Source: Kribbella soli (GTDB taxonomy: Bacteria; Actinomycetota; Actinomycetes; Propionibacteriales; Kribbellaceae). Taken from it: a stretch of 64,000 bases of DNA. Shown here in pieces: positions 24,562 to 32,700 of this stretch. Every line of letters begins with the position of its first letter. Position 1 is the stretch's first letter. The translations under genes were made by a program, and so were the position numbers. The notes beneath the pieces are model-generated. The model saw only the letters and a program-made list of their open reading frames with translations. It had not been told where the DNA came from and ran no database searches. The stretch spans positions 868,001 through 932,000 of the forward strand of contig NZ_SJJZ01000004.1 of assembly GCF_004331345.1 (NCBI RefSeq). The letters are read 5' to 3'.

Positions 24562-25503
24562 ATGGCCGTAGAGACACCACCTCGCGTCACCCCCGGTACG
24601 CCGCCGACCGCGGCGAAGGCGGGCACCGAACAGCCGTGGAAGGAACGCTGGGGCGGGCTGTTCTTCGTGGCGCCGTTCCTGCTGCTGTTCGTCCTGTTCA
24701 TGCTCTGGCCGATCGTCTCCGGCCTGTGGAACAGCTTCTTCAACACCAGCCTCGCCGGCGTCAAGCACGAGTTCCTCGGCCTGCAGAACTGGCGGGACCT
24801 GTTCGGTGACCCGGCCGTCTGGTCGTCGCTGAAGAACACCCTCGTCTTCACGGCGATGAGTACGCCGCCGCTGGTGATCATCGCGCTCGTGATGGCGCTG
24901 CTCGCCAACCGCAAAGGCCTGCTCGGCTGGCTCTTGCGGTTCTCGTACTTCGCTCCGTTCGTCCTGCCGGCCACCGTCGTGACCCTGATCTGGGTGTGGA
25001 TCTACCAGCCCGGATTCGGCCTGGTGAACGGCCTGCTGACGGCCGGCGGATTCGCCGAGATCGACTGGCTGAACACCGAGAACCGGGCGATGCTCGCCGT
25101 GGTGATCACGACCGTCTGGTGGACGGTCGGGTTCAACTTCCTGCTCTATCTGGCCGCCCTGCAAGGGATTCCGGCCCAGGTCTACGAGGCTGCCGCGATC
25201 GACGGAGCGAACGGCCGGCAGCAACTGTTCCGGATCACGCTGCCGTTGCTGAGCCGCACGACCGGTCTGATCGTCGTACTGCAACTGGTGGCGTCGCTGA
25301 AGATCTTCGACCAGATCTACCTGATGACGACCGGCGGCCCGAACCACGCGACCCGGCCGATCATCATGTACATCTACGAGACCGGCTTCACCAGCTACCG
25401 GATCGGCTACGCGTCCGCGATCTCGTACCTGTTCTTCGCGATCATCGTGATCGTCGCGGTCGCACAGTTCAAACTGTTCTCCGGCCGAGGGGAGGCAGAA
25501 TGA
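24562..25503 (+). CDS. Sugar ABC transporter permease (MalF/UgpA type)
   Basis: This 313-residue membrane protein has six predicted spans and the ATPase-coupling EAA loop YEAAAIDGANGRQQLFRITLPLL. An N-terminal Pro/Thr-rich tail of about 30 residues precedes the first span (GGLFFVAPFLLLFVLFMLWP). GGAGG lies about nine bases before ATG 24562. Its stop overlaps the next permease start as ATGA. It forms the channel with the 25500 gene product. Confidence 0.92.
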   Translation: MAVETPPRVTPGTPPTAAKAGTEQPWKERWGGLFFVAPFLLLFVLFMLWPIVSGLWNSFFNTSLAGVKHEFLGLQNWRDLFGDPAVWSSLKNTLVFTAMSTPPLVIIALVMALLANRKGLLGWLLRFSYFAPFVLPATVVTLIWVWIYQPGFGLVNGLLTAGGFAEIDWLNTENRAMLAVVITTVWWTVGFNFLLYLAALQGIPAQVYEAAAIDGANGRQQLFRITLPLLSRTTGLIVVLQLVASLKIFDQIYLMTTGGPNHATRPIIMYIYETGFTSYRIGYASAISYLFFAIIVIVAVAQFKLFSGRGEAE

Positions 25504-26366
25504 CAACCGCGACCTTGCCTGCATCCACCAAGCCGAGCCGTCCGGTGCGCTGGACCTTCCCGAAGGCGGCGAGCGCTGTCGGCGCCGTGATCCTCGCCGT
25601 CATCTGGCTGATTCCGTTGCTCTGGGCCCTCGACACCTCGCTCAAGCCGGAGCCGGAGACGACCCGGGCTCCGATCACCTGGTTACCAGAGGCTCCGACC
25701 GCCGACGCGTACCGAAGCGTGATCGACCAAGGCGACCTGATCCGCTGGTTCTTCAACAGCACGATCGTCTCGGTCCTCGTGACGACGTTGACGCTGGTCG
25801 TGTCGGTCCTGGCGGCGTACGGCTTCTCCCGGACCAAGTTCCCGGGGCGCAAGGTGCTGTTCGGCCTGATCATCGCCGGCATCCTGGTGCCGCCGCAGGT
25901 GCTGATCGTGCCGTTGTTCCAGGAGATGACCGGGCTCGGCCTGGTCGACACGTACTGGGGCATGGTGCTGCCGCAGGTGGTCGCGCCGGTGATGGTGTTC
26001 GTGCTGAAGAAGTTCTTCGACGGCATCTCCCGCGACTACGAGGACGCCGCCCGGGTCGACGGCGCGTCCCGCTGGCGGATCGTCTGGAGCGTGATGGTCC
26101 CGATGTCGCGACCGATCCTCGTTGCCGTCGGCATCTTCACCTTCATCGGGGCCTGGAACAACTTCCTCTGGCCCTTCATCGTGACCACCGACCCGTCGAT
26201 GATGACGATCCCGGTCGGCCTCGCCAACGTGCAGGGCTCGTACGGCCTGCGCTACGCCCAGATCATGGCCTCTGCGGTCCTGGGCGGTCTTCCCTTGCTG
26301 ATCGTCTACGCCCTGTTCCAGCGCCACGTCGTCCGCGGTGTCGGCGACGCCGGAATCAAGGGCTAG
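25500..26366 (+). CDS. Sugar ABC transporter permease (MalG/UgpE type)
   Basis: The 288-residue partner permease has six membrane spans and the EAA loop YEDAARVDGASRWRIVWSVMVP. Typical motifs include TSLKPEPE after the first span and AAYGFSRTKFPGRK. ATG 25500 overlaps the upstream permease stop, so the two are translationally coupled. The GH51 gene follows after 21 bases. Confidence 0.92.
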   Translation: MTTATLPASTKPSRPVRWTFPKAASAVGAVILAVIWLIPLLWALDTSLKPEPETTRAPITWLPEAPTADAYRSVIDQGDLIRWFFNSTIVSVLVTTLTLVVSVLAAYGFSRTKFPGRKVLFGLIIAGILVPPQVLIVPLFQEMTGLGLVDTYWGMVLPQVVAPVMVFVLKKFFDGISRDYEDAARVDGASRWRIVWSVMVPMSRPILVAVGIFTFIGAWNNFLWPFIVTTDPSMMTIPVGLANVQGSYGLRYAQIMASAVLGGLPLLIVYALFQRHVVRGVGDAGIKG

Positions 26367-26387
26367 ACACAAGACAGGAGCAACCTG

Positions 26388-27887
26388 GTGCCCTCTGCCA
26401 ATCTGACCATCGATCCGGCGTTCACGATCGCGCCCGTGAACCGCCGAACCTTCGGAACCTTCGTCGAGCACATGGGCCGGTGCGTCTACACCGGTATCTA
26501 CGAGCCCGGCCATGCGACCGCCGACGAGGACGGTTTCCGCAAGGACGTCCTCGAACTGACCCGTGAGCTCGGCGTTTCCGTCGTCCGGTATCCCGGCGGA
26601 AACTTCGTTTCCGGCTACCGCTGGGAGGACGGCGTCGGCCCGCGCCCGGATCGGCCGCGGCGTCTCGACCTCGCCTGGCACAGTGTCGAGACGAACGAGT
26701 TCGGGCTGGACGAGTTCAGCCGCTGGTGTGTGAAAGCCGGCGTCGAGCCGATGATGGCGATCAACCTCGGGACCCGCGGGGTCCAGGAGGCGCTCGACCT
26801 GCTCGAGTACACGAACCATCCGGGCGGTACGACGTTGTCCGATCTGCGCGAGCAGCACGGCGCGTCGCCGTACGGGATCAAGCTGTGGTGCCTCGGCAAC
26901 GAGCTGGACGGCCCGTGGCAGGTCGGGCACAAGACGCCGACGGAGTACGGACGGCTCGCGGCGGAGACCGCGCGGGCGATGCGGATGATCGATCGCGACC
27001 TGCAGCTGGTCGCGTGCGGCTCGTCGTCGTCGAAGATGCCGCTGTTCGGGACCTGGGAACGGGACGTGCTGCGGGAGACGTACGAGTTCGTCGAATACAT
27101 CTCCTGCCACGCGTACTACGGCAACGACGACGGCGACACAGCCTCGTTCCTGGCGTCCGCGGTGGACATGGACCACTTCATCGAGTCCGTGGTGGCCACC
27201 GCCGACCACGTCGGCGCGGAACTCAAAAGCAGCAAGAAGATCGGCATCTCGTTCGACGAGTGGAACGTCTGGTACGGCGAGCGCTCCCGCCGCACCGACG
27301 GACCGGGCGACCAGTGGGAGGTGGCGCCGCGAAGGATCGAGGACGAGTACAACGTCACCGATGCGGTTGTGGTCGGCAACCTTCTGATCTCGCTGCTGCG
27401 GCACAGCGACCGGGTCGGCGTGGCGTGCCTCGCGCAGCTCGCGAACGTGATCGCGCCGATCATGACCGAGCCCGGCGGCGCCGCCTGGCGGCAGCCGACG
27501 TTCCACCCGTTCGCGATCACGTCCCGGCTCGCGGCCGGTCAGGTGCTGCGGGTGGAGACCGACTCGCCCGTCGTGACGACGGCGAAGCACGGCGACGTGT
27601 CCGCCGTCGACGCAGTCGCAACCTACGACGACGGCAAGCTCGCGGTCTTCGCGGTCAACCGGTCGACCGAAGGCCCGATCGAGGTCACGATCGACGTCAG
27701 CCGGAGCGGTGTGTCGACCATCGACGAGGCGGTGATCGTGCACGACGAGGACGGGCTGGCGACGAACACTGCCAACCACCCGGACCGCATTACCCCACAA
27801 CAGGTCGACGCACAGCTGGTCGACGGCAAGCTGACGATTACGCTACCGGCGATCAGCTGGACAGCGCTTTCTCTGTCGACGAACTGA
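26388..27887 (+). CDS. GH51 alpha-L-arabinofuranosidase (intracellular)
   Basis: The 499-residue enzyme has the GH51 barrel and C-terminal beta domain. The acid/base Glu172 is in WCLGNELDG and the nucleophile Glu291 in ISFDEWNVWYG. Other family marks are TFVEHMGRCVYTGIYEP and VVRYPGGNFVSGY. It releases arabinose from imported arabinosides and has no signal peptide. The start is GTG 26388, with CAGGAG seven bases upstream. The context (LacI, binding protein, two permeases) defines an arabino-oligosaccharide uptake and hydrolysis operon. Confidence 0.93.
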   Translation: MPSANLTIDPAFTIAPVNRRTFGTFVEHMGRCVYTGIYEPGHATADEDGFRKDVLELTRELGVSVVRYPGGNFVSGYRWEDGVGPRPDRPRRLDLAWHSVETNEFGLDEFSRWCVKAGVEPMMAINLGTRGVQEALDLLEYTNHPGGTTLSDLREQHGASPYGIKLWCLGNELDGPWQVGHKTPTEYGRLAAETARAMRMIDRDLQLVACGSSSSKMPLFGTWERDVLRETYEFVEYISCHAYYGNDDGDTASFLASAVDMDHFIESVVATADHVGAELKSSKKIGISFDEWNVWYGERSRRTDGPGDQWEVAPRRIEDEYNVTDAVVVGNLLISLLRHSDRVGVACLAQLANVIAPIMTEPGGAAWRQPTFHPFAITSRLAAGQVLRVETDSPVVTTAKHGDVSAVDAVATYDDGKLAVFAVNRSTEGPIEVTIDVSRSGVSTIDEAVIVHDEDGLATNTANHPDRITPQQVDAQLVDGKLTITLPAISWTALSLSTN

Positions 27888-27912
27888 CGAGGCTGGCTCA
27901 GACTGTGTCCCC

Positions 27913-28539
27913 GTGAGCACACAGTCCGACCTTGCCGAGACGAGTCGTCTCGAAGCTTTCAGTGACGGCGTCTTCGCGATCGCGATCACCCTCCTCGTCC
28001 TCGAACTCCGCAGTCCCGAGCTCGAGGAGGGTGAGCGGTTGTGGCCGGCGCTGCTGCACGAATGGCCGCAGTTCGCGGCGTACCTGACCAGCTTCGCGAT
28101 CCTCGGCATCATGTGGGTCAACCATCACTCGATGTTCCGCCAGATCCAGCGCGCGGACCGCGGGCTGATGTTCCTCAACCTGTTGCTGCTGCTGTGGGTC
28201 ACCCTGCTGCCGTTCCCGACCAGCATGTTCGCGGAGCACCTGGAAGACCACTCGATCAACGCCAACGTCGCCGCGGCCGTCTACAGCGCCAACCTGACCC
28301 TGGCCGCGATCGCGTTCAGCGCGATCTGGTGGCACGTGCTGCGCAAGCACCTGGTCGAGCACGACATGGACCGCGCCCAGATGCGGAAGTCGCTGATCAG
28401 GTACTCGTTCGGCACCGTGATCTACGGAGCCTGCATCGGGGTGTCGTTCGTCTCCGCCCAGCTGACCTTGTTGCTGGTCTTCCTGCTTGCGGTCTACTAC
28501 GCGTTCGAGCAGGTCAGGACGCGCGGCGGAACTGCGTGA
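27913..28539 (+). CDS. TMEM175-like integral membrane protein (DUF1211), putative potassium channel
   Basis: The 208-residue protein has about six spans. Its first helix carries the family hallmark RLEAFSDGVFAIAITLLVLEL; in TMEM175 the FSDG motif and neighbouring Arg line the K+ channel. MWVNHHSMFRQI is the conserved second-helix region. The start is GTG 27913. The last 26 bases overlap the convergent acetyltransferase gene. Potassium conduction is inferred from the family. Confidence 0.85.
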   Translation: MSTQSDLAETSRLEAFSDGVFAIAITLLVLELRSPELEEGERLWPALLHEWPQFAAYLTSFAILGIMWVNHHSMFRQIQRADRGLMFLNLLLLLWVTLLPFPTSMFAEHLEDHSINANVAAAVYSANLTLAAIAFSAIWWHVLRKHLVEHDMDRAQMRKSLIRYSFGTVIYGACIGVSFVSAQLTLLLVFLLAVYYAFEQVRTRGGTA

Positions 28540-28966
28540 CGTAGATGCCGGGGGCAACTTCTACCTCGCCGGCCGTGGCGTAGCCGCGGGACTTGTAGAG
28601 GTTGACGGCCGGGAGATTGGCCGAGCCCGTGGAGACCAGACTGACCGGTCGTGGTTCGATCCGGTCGAGATGGTCGAGGAGGGCTCGGCCGTGCCCGCGG
28701 CGGGCGTGCGCTGGGTCGACGATCAGGCGGGAGATCTCGACGGTGAGCTCGTCCGGCAGCTCGTAGGCGACCGCGCCGATGAGGTGCGTTCCGTCGTACC
28801 GGCCGAGCCAGAGTTCGGTCGAGGACATCAGGCCGTCGAGATCTTCCCGGAGCGGCGGGATGCCGTCGAAGCCGATCAGCTCGGCCTCCACGGCGTACGC
28901 GGCGTGCTGGATCGCCAGCAGTCGCTCGGCGAGAGCGCGGTCGGTCAGGTCGAGCGGCGTGATCAC
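28514..28966 (-). CDS. GNAT-family acetyltransferase, in operon with the siderophore-interacting protein
   Basis: A 150-residue GNAT protein. The acetyl-CoA loop is DPAHARRGHGRALLDHLDRI, and SANLPAVNLYKSRGY is the C-terminal motif. GTG 28966 lies ten bases after the stop of the flavoprotein gene, so the two are probably co-transcribed from the iron-box promoter. Its substrate is unknown; the context makes an iron-linked role possible. Confidence 0.82.
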   Translation of the reverse strand: MITPLDLTDRALAERLLAIQHAAYAVEAELIGFDGIPPLREDLDGLMSSTELWLGRYDGTHLIGAVAYELPDELTVEISRLIVDPAHARRGHGRALLDHLDRIEPRPVSLVSTGSANLPAVNLYKSRGYATAGEVEVAPGIYVTQFRRAS

Positions 28967-28976
28967 GAGCGCCAGA

Positions 28977-29681
28977 TTACGCGGCCTTCCAGTAGCCGAG
29001 GGACTTCACCCGGTGCTTGGGAACGGCGAGGTCCTTGAGGACGTACGACGTGAGTTCACGGGTGGTCGCGGTGTCACACGCGATCCACACGAAGGTGCCC
29101 GCGGTGACGAGCTGCTGCAGATCGGCCTTCACCTGCTCGACCATCTGCGGCCGCGGAACCGTCCGGAGGTCGTGGTGGTCCTCGATCCGGAACGGGAGCT
29201 CGTCGTCGGTGTCGTGCGTGGTCTCGAACCAGATCGTGGCCGGCAGCTTCGGGGCGACCGCGAGCAGAGAGTTGATCGCGGGCAGCGACGCCGGGTCGCC
29301 GACCACCAGCATCCGCGGCGGCAGCGGATCCGGTACGTCGAACCCGGTCCCCTGCACCGTCGCCTCGATGGTGTCGCCGGGCTCGGCCTTGCGGGACCAG
29401 TCGCTCGCGCAGCCGTCGTGCAGCGCGAACTCCAGGCTGAACGTACCGGTCTCGACGTCCGGATCGACCAGCGTGTACGCGCGCTGGTGCGGCTTGCCGG
29501 CGTTGTCGAACCAGAGCCGCACCCACATCGTCGGGTGGACGCCGAGCGCCTGCAGCAGACCGCCGTCAATGAAGTGCACGCGGCGGTAGCGTTCGGTGAC
29601 CTGTTCGGCACCGGTCACGGTGAAGGTGAAGTCCTTCCCCCGGAACAGCTTGAGCACAGCGCCTTCCCAGCCATGCCTCAC
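28977..29681 (-). CDS. Siderophore-interacting protein (FAD-dependent ferric-siderophore reductase)
   Basis: The 234-residue protein belongs to the ViuB/SIP family. The FAD-binding motif RAYTLVDPDV is at about 68-77, and the NAD(P)H-binding lobe includes MLVVGDPASLPAI. Such enzymes reduce Fe3+ in imported siderophores to release iron in the cytoplasm. GTG 29681 has GGAGG seven bases upstream. It is transcribed divergently from the acylase-acetyltransferase fusion across an iron box. Confidence 0.88.
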   Translation of the reverse strand: MRHGWEGAVLKLFRGKDFTFTVTGAEQVTERYRRVHFIDGGLLQALGVHPTMWVRLWFDNAGKPHQRAYTLVDPDVETGTFSLEFALHDGCASDWSRKAEPGDTIEATVQGTGFDVPDPLPPRMLVVGDPASLPAINSLLAVAPKLPATIWFETTHDTDDELPFRIEDHHDLRTVPRPQMVEQVKADLQQLVTAGTFVWIACDTATTRELTSYVLKDLAVPKHRVKSLGYWKAA

Positions 29682-29733
29682 GATGGACCTCCAGCGAGAA
29701 TGCGGTTGTGGTGGCAGATTATTGCCGAGTAAG

Positions 29734-29752
29734 TTAGCGCAGCCTAACCTAA
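29734..29752. promoter_or_regulatory. Iron box (IdeR/DmdR-type operator) in a divergent promoter region
   Basis: Read on the minus strand, the 19 bases 29752-29734 are TTAGGTTAGGCTGCGCTAA. This matches 16 of 19 positions of the actinobacterial IdeR/DmdR iron box as I recall it (TTAGGTTAGGCTAACCTAA). It covers TAACCT (29745-29750), a likely -10 for the gene at 29771. Iron-loaded repressor would silence both divergent genes. Confidence 0.75.
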
Positions 29753-29770
29753 CTGAAGTGGGGACCGTTT

Positions 29771-32332
29771 GTGAACGCGAGGGTGTTCCGGGATACGTAC
29801 GGCGTACCGCACCTGCAAGCCGGGGATCCGCTCGCGTTGGTGTACCTGCAAGGGGTGAACGCCGCGCGGGACCGCGCCTGGCAGCTCGAGCTGGAGCGCC
29901 GGCGGTGCCTCGGGACGAGCGCGGGGTTCCTCGGGGCGGAGGCGGTCGCGTGGGACGTGTTCGCGCGGCAGGCGCGATTGGCGGACACGGCGCAGCGGTG
30001 TTTCGAGTCGCTCGACGACGAGACGCGCGAGTGGGTCACGGCGTACGTCGAGGGTGTGAACCATGCGCTGCCGGGTGGTGCCTTGCGCGCGCCCGAGTTC
30101 GCCGAGACCGGGCTGACGCTGCAGGAGTGGGAGCCGTGGGCGCCGCTCGGGATCTGGTTGGCTGTGCACATCCTGTTCGCCGGGTTCCCTTCTAAGCTCT
30201 GGCGCACCCATGTCGCAGAGCACCTCGGAGACTCGGCGCTGGAGCTGTTCTCGTCGGAGGGGCCACACGGGGCAGGGAGTAACGGGTGGTTGATCCCGGG
30301 GTCGCACACCGCCAGCGGTCAGGCGATTGTTGCGGGCGATCCACATCGGTACATCGAGAGCCCGGGCGTTTATCAGCAGATCCGGCTGACGTGCCCTGAG
30401 TACGACGTACTCGGGCTTGCGGTTCCTGGGATTCCGGGGCTCGCGCACTTCGGGCATACCGGCAGCGTCGCCTGGTCGATCACCAACGCGATGGCCGATT
30501 ACCAGGACCTGTACGCCGAACAACTCCGCCGCACCGGTCCGGGCGTGGAAGCGCTGGGCCCGGACGGTTGGGAACCGGCTTCTCACCACACCGAGGTGGT
30601 AGAGGTCGCCGGAGCCGATCCCGTCGAGATCGAGGTGATCGAGACCGAGCGCGGCCCGATCATTCAGGAGGGAATCAGTCTTCGTTATCCGCCGCGTGTC
30701 ACCGGGCGGCTTGGGTTCGAGGTGATGGGGCGGTTGCTGCGGGCAACCAGCGTTGCGGATGTCGACGCGGCTTTCGACGAGTGGGTTGAGCCGGTCAACG
30801 TCGTACTGGCGGCTGATACCGCGGGTGGGTTGCTCCATCGGACGGCCGGGGTCGTGCCTCGGCGGGCGCGGGAGAACAGGTTGCGCGTCGTACCGGCCTG
30901 GGAGGCTGGGTTCGGGTGGGACGGGTGGCACGAGATGCCGCGGGCGGACGTGGACGGCCCGGCGGTGATGGCCAACGCGCGCGGACTGGCGACGCCGTTG
31001 GGGGTCGAGTTCGCCGCGCCGCACCGCGCCGACCGGATCCGCGAACTCGTGGAAGCACGCACCGACTGGACGCTCGACGACATGCCGACCATCCATCGGG
31101 ACACGTACCTCGGCTCGGCCGGCTCCGTCCTGGACCTGCTGACCGGCCTCGATGACCTGTCCTCACAAGCAGTTGCCCTCCGCACCGAACTGCTCGCCTG
31201 GGACCGTCACATGGACGCGACGAGTACGACGGCGTCGTCGTACGCCGCGATCCGCAAGGCGCTCGTCTCCCGTCTCACTGACCACTTCACGATGCTCGAG
31301 AACGCCGACGTCGCCGACATCTTCACCCCGTGGATGGACCCGCTGACGCACGTCTCGTACGCGCTCGAGAGCCTCCTCGCCACCGACTTGCTCCCGAACG
31401 TCAACGTGGAATGGCTGGCCCGCGAGGCGCTGGAAGAGGTCGCCGCCAACAGCCCGCGGCCGCCGTGGGGCGAGACCCACCAACTCACACCGCTGCACGC
31501 TTTGCGCGGTCCGGTGTTCGCGCCGGGCGAGGAGCCGTACGACCTCGGCCTCTCCGGCGACCACCACTGCGTGATGTCGACGTCGAGCCTGCCCGGGCTC
31601 ACCGATGTCTGCATCCGCGCGTCCGCCGCCCGCTACGCCTGGGACCTCGCCGACCGCTCGGCCAGCCGATGGGTGGTGCCGCTCGGCGCATCCGGCGTAC
31701 TCGGGGATCCGCATCACCACGACCAGTTGCCGTCGTGGTTGCGCGGTTCGCTCCTGCCCGCGGACGGTGCGGTGGTCCGGGAGGATCGCACGTACTCGGT
31801 CGCAGTCGACGGGTTCGGGACCGTGCGGATCGAGGAGGCGGATCCATCGCGCGACCTCGACCTGATCTACGAGTGGGTGACGGCGGAGCGGGCGGCGTTC
31901 TGGGGCATGGGCGCGTTGTCGCGGGACGAGATCGCGGCGACGTACCAGTTCCTGGACTCGGTGCCGACACATCACGTGTACGTCGTACGGCTGGACGACG
32001 TACCGGTCGCGCTACTGCAGACCTACGACCCGCAGGCGGATCCCGCGGGTGCGGCGTACGACGTCGCGGCCGGGGATCTCGGGGTACATCTGCTGATCGC
32101 GCCCGGCGAGGCACGCGACGGGTTCACGGGTCATCTGGTCAGCGCACTCGCCCGCTTCGCCTTCGGCCACCTCGGGCATCCGCGGATCGTGGTCGAGCCC
32201 GACATACGCAACACGCGGGCGATCGACCGTTTCCGCCGCAGTGGATTCGTCCTCGGCGCCGAAGCCAAGATCACCCAACCGGACGGCAGCACCAAGACCG
32301 CTCAGTTCGCGTTCCTCACCCGTCGGCACTGA
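29771..32332 (+). CDS. Penicillin-acylase-family Ntn hydrolase fused to a siderophore-type acetyltransferase
   Basis: This 853-residue protein joins two enzymes. Residues about 1-660 are a penicillin acylase/PvdQ-type Ntn hydrolase: RDTYGVPHLQAGD at the start, GAGSNGWLIPGSH with Ser170 as predicted N-terminal nucleophile after self-cleavage, and GHTGSVAWSITNAMAD. Residues about 685-853 are an acyltransferase of the IucB/AlcB/MbtK type, with GVHLLIAPGEARDGF and VVEPDIRNTRAIDRFRRSGF. No signal peptide exists: the conserved domain begins at residue 5, so the acylase should be cytoplasmic, unlike periplasmic PvdQ. The start is GTG 29771 behind an iron box. A role in acylating or deacylating a hydroxamate siderophore is inferred. 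Confidence 0.85.
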   Translation: MNARVFRDTYGVPHLQAGDPLALVYLQGVNAARDRAWQLELERRRCLGTSAGFLGAEAVAWDVFARQARLADTAQRCFESLDDETREWVTAYVEGVNHALPGGALRAPEFAETGLTLQEWEPWAPLGIWLAVHILFAGFPSKLWRTHVAEHLGDSALELFSSEGPHGAGSNGWLIPGSHTASGQAIVAGDPHRYIESPGVYQQIRLTCPEYDVLGLAVPGIPGLAHFGHTGSVAWSITNAMADYQDLYAEQLRRTGPGVEALGPDGWEPASHHTEVVEVAGADPVEIEVIETERGPIIQEGISLRYPPRVTGRLGFEVMGRLLRATSVADVDAAFDEWVEPVNVVLAADTAGGLLHRTAGVVPRRARENRLRVVPAWEAGFGWDGWHEMPRADVDGPAVMANARGLATPLGVEFAAPHRADRIRELVEARTDWTLDDMPTIHRDTYLGSAGSVLDLLTGLDDLSSQAVALRTELLAWDRHMDATSTTASSYAAIRKALVSRLTDHFTMLENADVADIFTPWMDPLTHVSYALESLLATDLLPNVNVEWLAREALEEVAANSPRPPWGETHQLTPLHALRGPVFAPGEEPYDLGLSGDHHCVMSTSSLPGLTDVCIRASAARYAWDLADRSASRWVVPLGASGVLGDPHHHDQLPSWLRGSLLPADGAVVREDRTYSVAVDGFGTVRIEEADPSRDLDLIYEWVTAERAAFWGMGALSRDEIAATYQFLDSVPTHHVYVVRLDDVPVALLQTYDPQADPAGAAYDVAAGDLGVHLLIAPGEARDGFTGHLVSALARFAFGHLGHPRIVVEPDIRNTRAIDRFRRSGFVLGAEAKITQPDGSTKTAQFAFLTRRH

Positions 32333-32344
32333 CCCGCGACCCAT

Positions 32345-32399
32345 CCGCCGAGTCGTGGATCGTGGCTGGTTTTCACGACCACATTCCACGACTCGGCGG
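32345..32399. repeat. Palindromic intergenic repeat element, copy 2 (possible terminator)
   Basis: Perfect 15-base arms 32345-32359 (CCGCCGAGTCGTGGA) and 32385-32399 enclose a 25-base loop with an inner TCGTG/CACGA pairing. The core CGAGTCGTGG-N27-CCACGACTCG is shared with 9117-9163. Lying 12 bases after the fusion gene stop, it could end transcription. Confidence 0.6.
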
Positions 32400-32402
32400 G
32401 TG

Positions 32403-32640
32403 ACGTCGACCACCACCTCCGCGACGATCGGCGACGACTGTCAGCACCCGGAGTGCGCGTTCGTCCAGGTCCGGATCGAGAACCTGACGCCGAGGGCCAA
32501 CTCCTCGTCCCCGACCAGTTCCCCCTGCAGCGCCGTAGGCCAACTCACCTGAGTAACCGTCCAGGGCCCCGAAGGCACCTACACCTCCAACAAGTTCTTC
32601 TGGAAATCCGACACCTGACCGGTGCCCGCCGGCAACTGTG
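32403..32640 (+). pseudogene. Decayed coding remnant
   Basis: One frame reads as protein but is broken: DDCQHPECAFVQVRIENLTP, then a shift to a second frame (EGQLLVPDQFPLQ), then back to a TGA (32550-32552), VTVQGPEGTYTSNKFFWKSDT, a second TGA (32616-32618) and PVPAGNCG. Two frameshifts and two stops indicate a dead gene. The segment resembles an exported beta-sandwich domain, but I do not recognise the family and no start is left. Confidence 0.45.
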
Positions 32641-32700
32641 GCCGACGGAAGGTTCTCCCGCTCTACAGCCCGACGCGTGGGGCTTATCCCCGAAGAACAG

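Noticed and set aside
25683..27800. 705-codon open frame on the minus strand
   Set aside because: It lies antisense to the permease and GH51 genes. Its translation is Arg/His/Asp/Val-rich low-complexity text without motifs, typical of a high-GC shadow frame.
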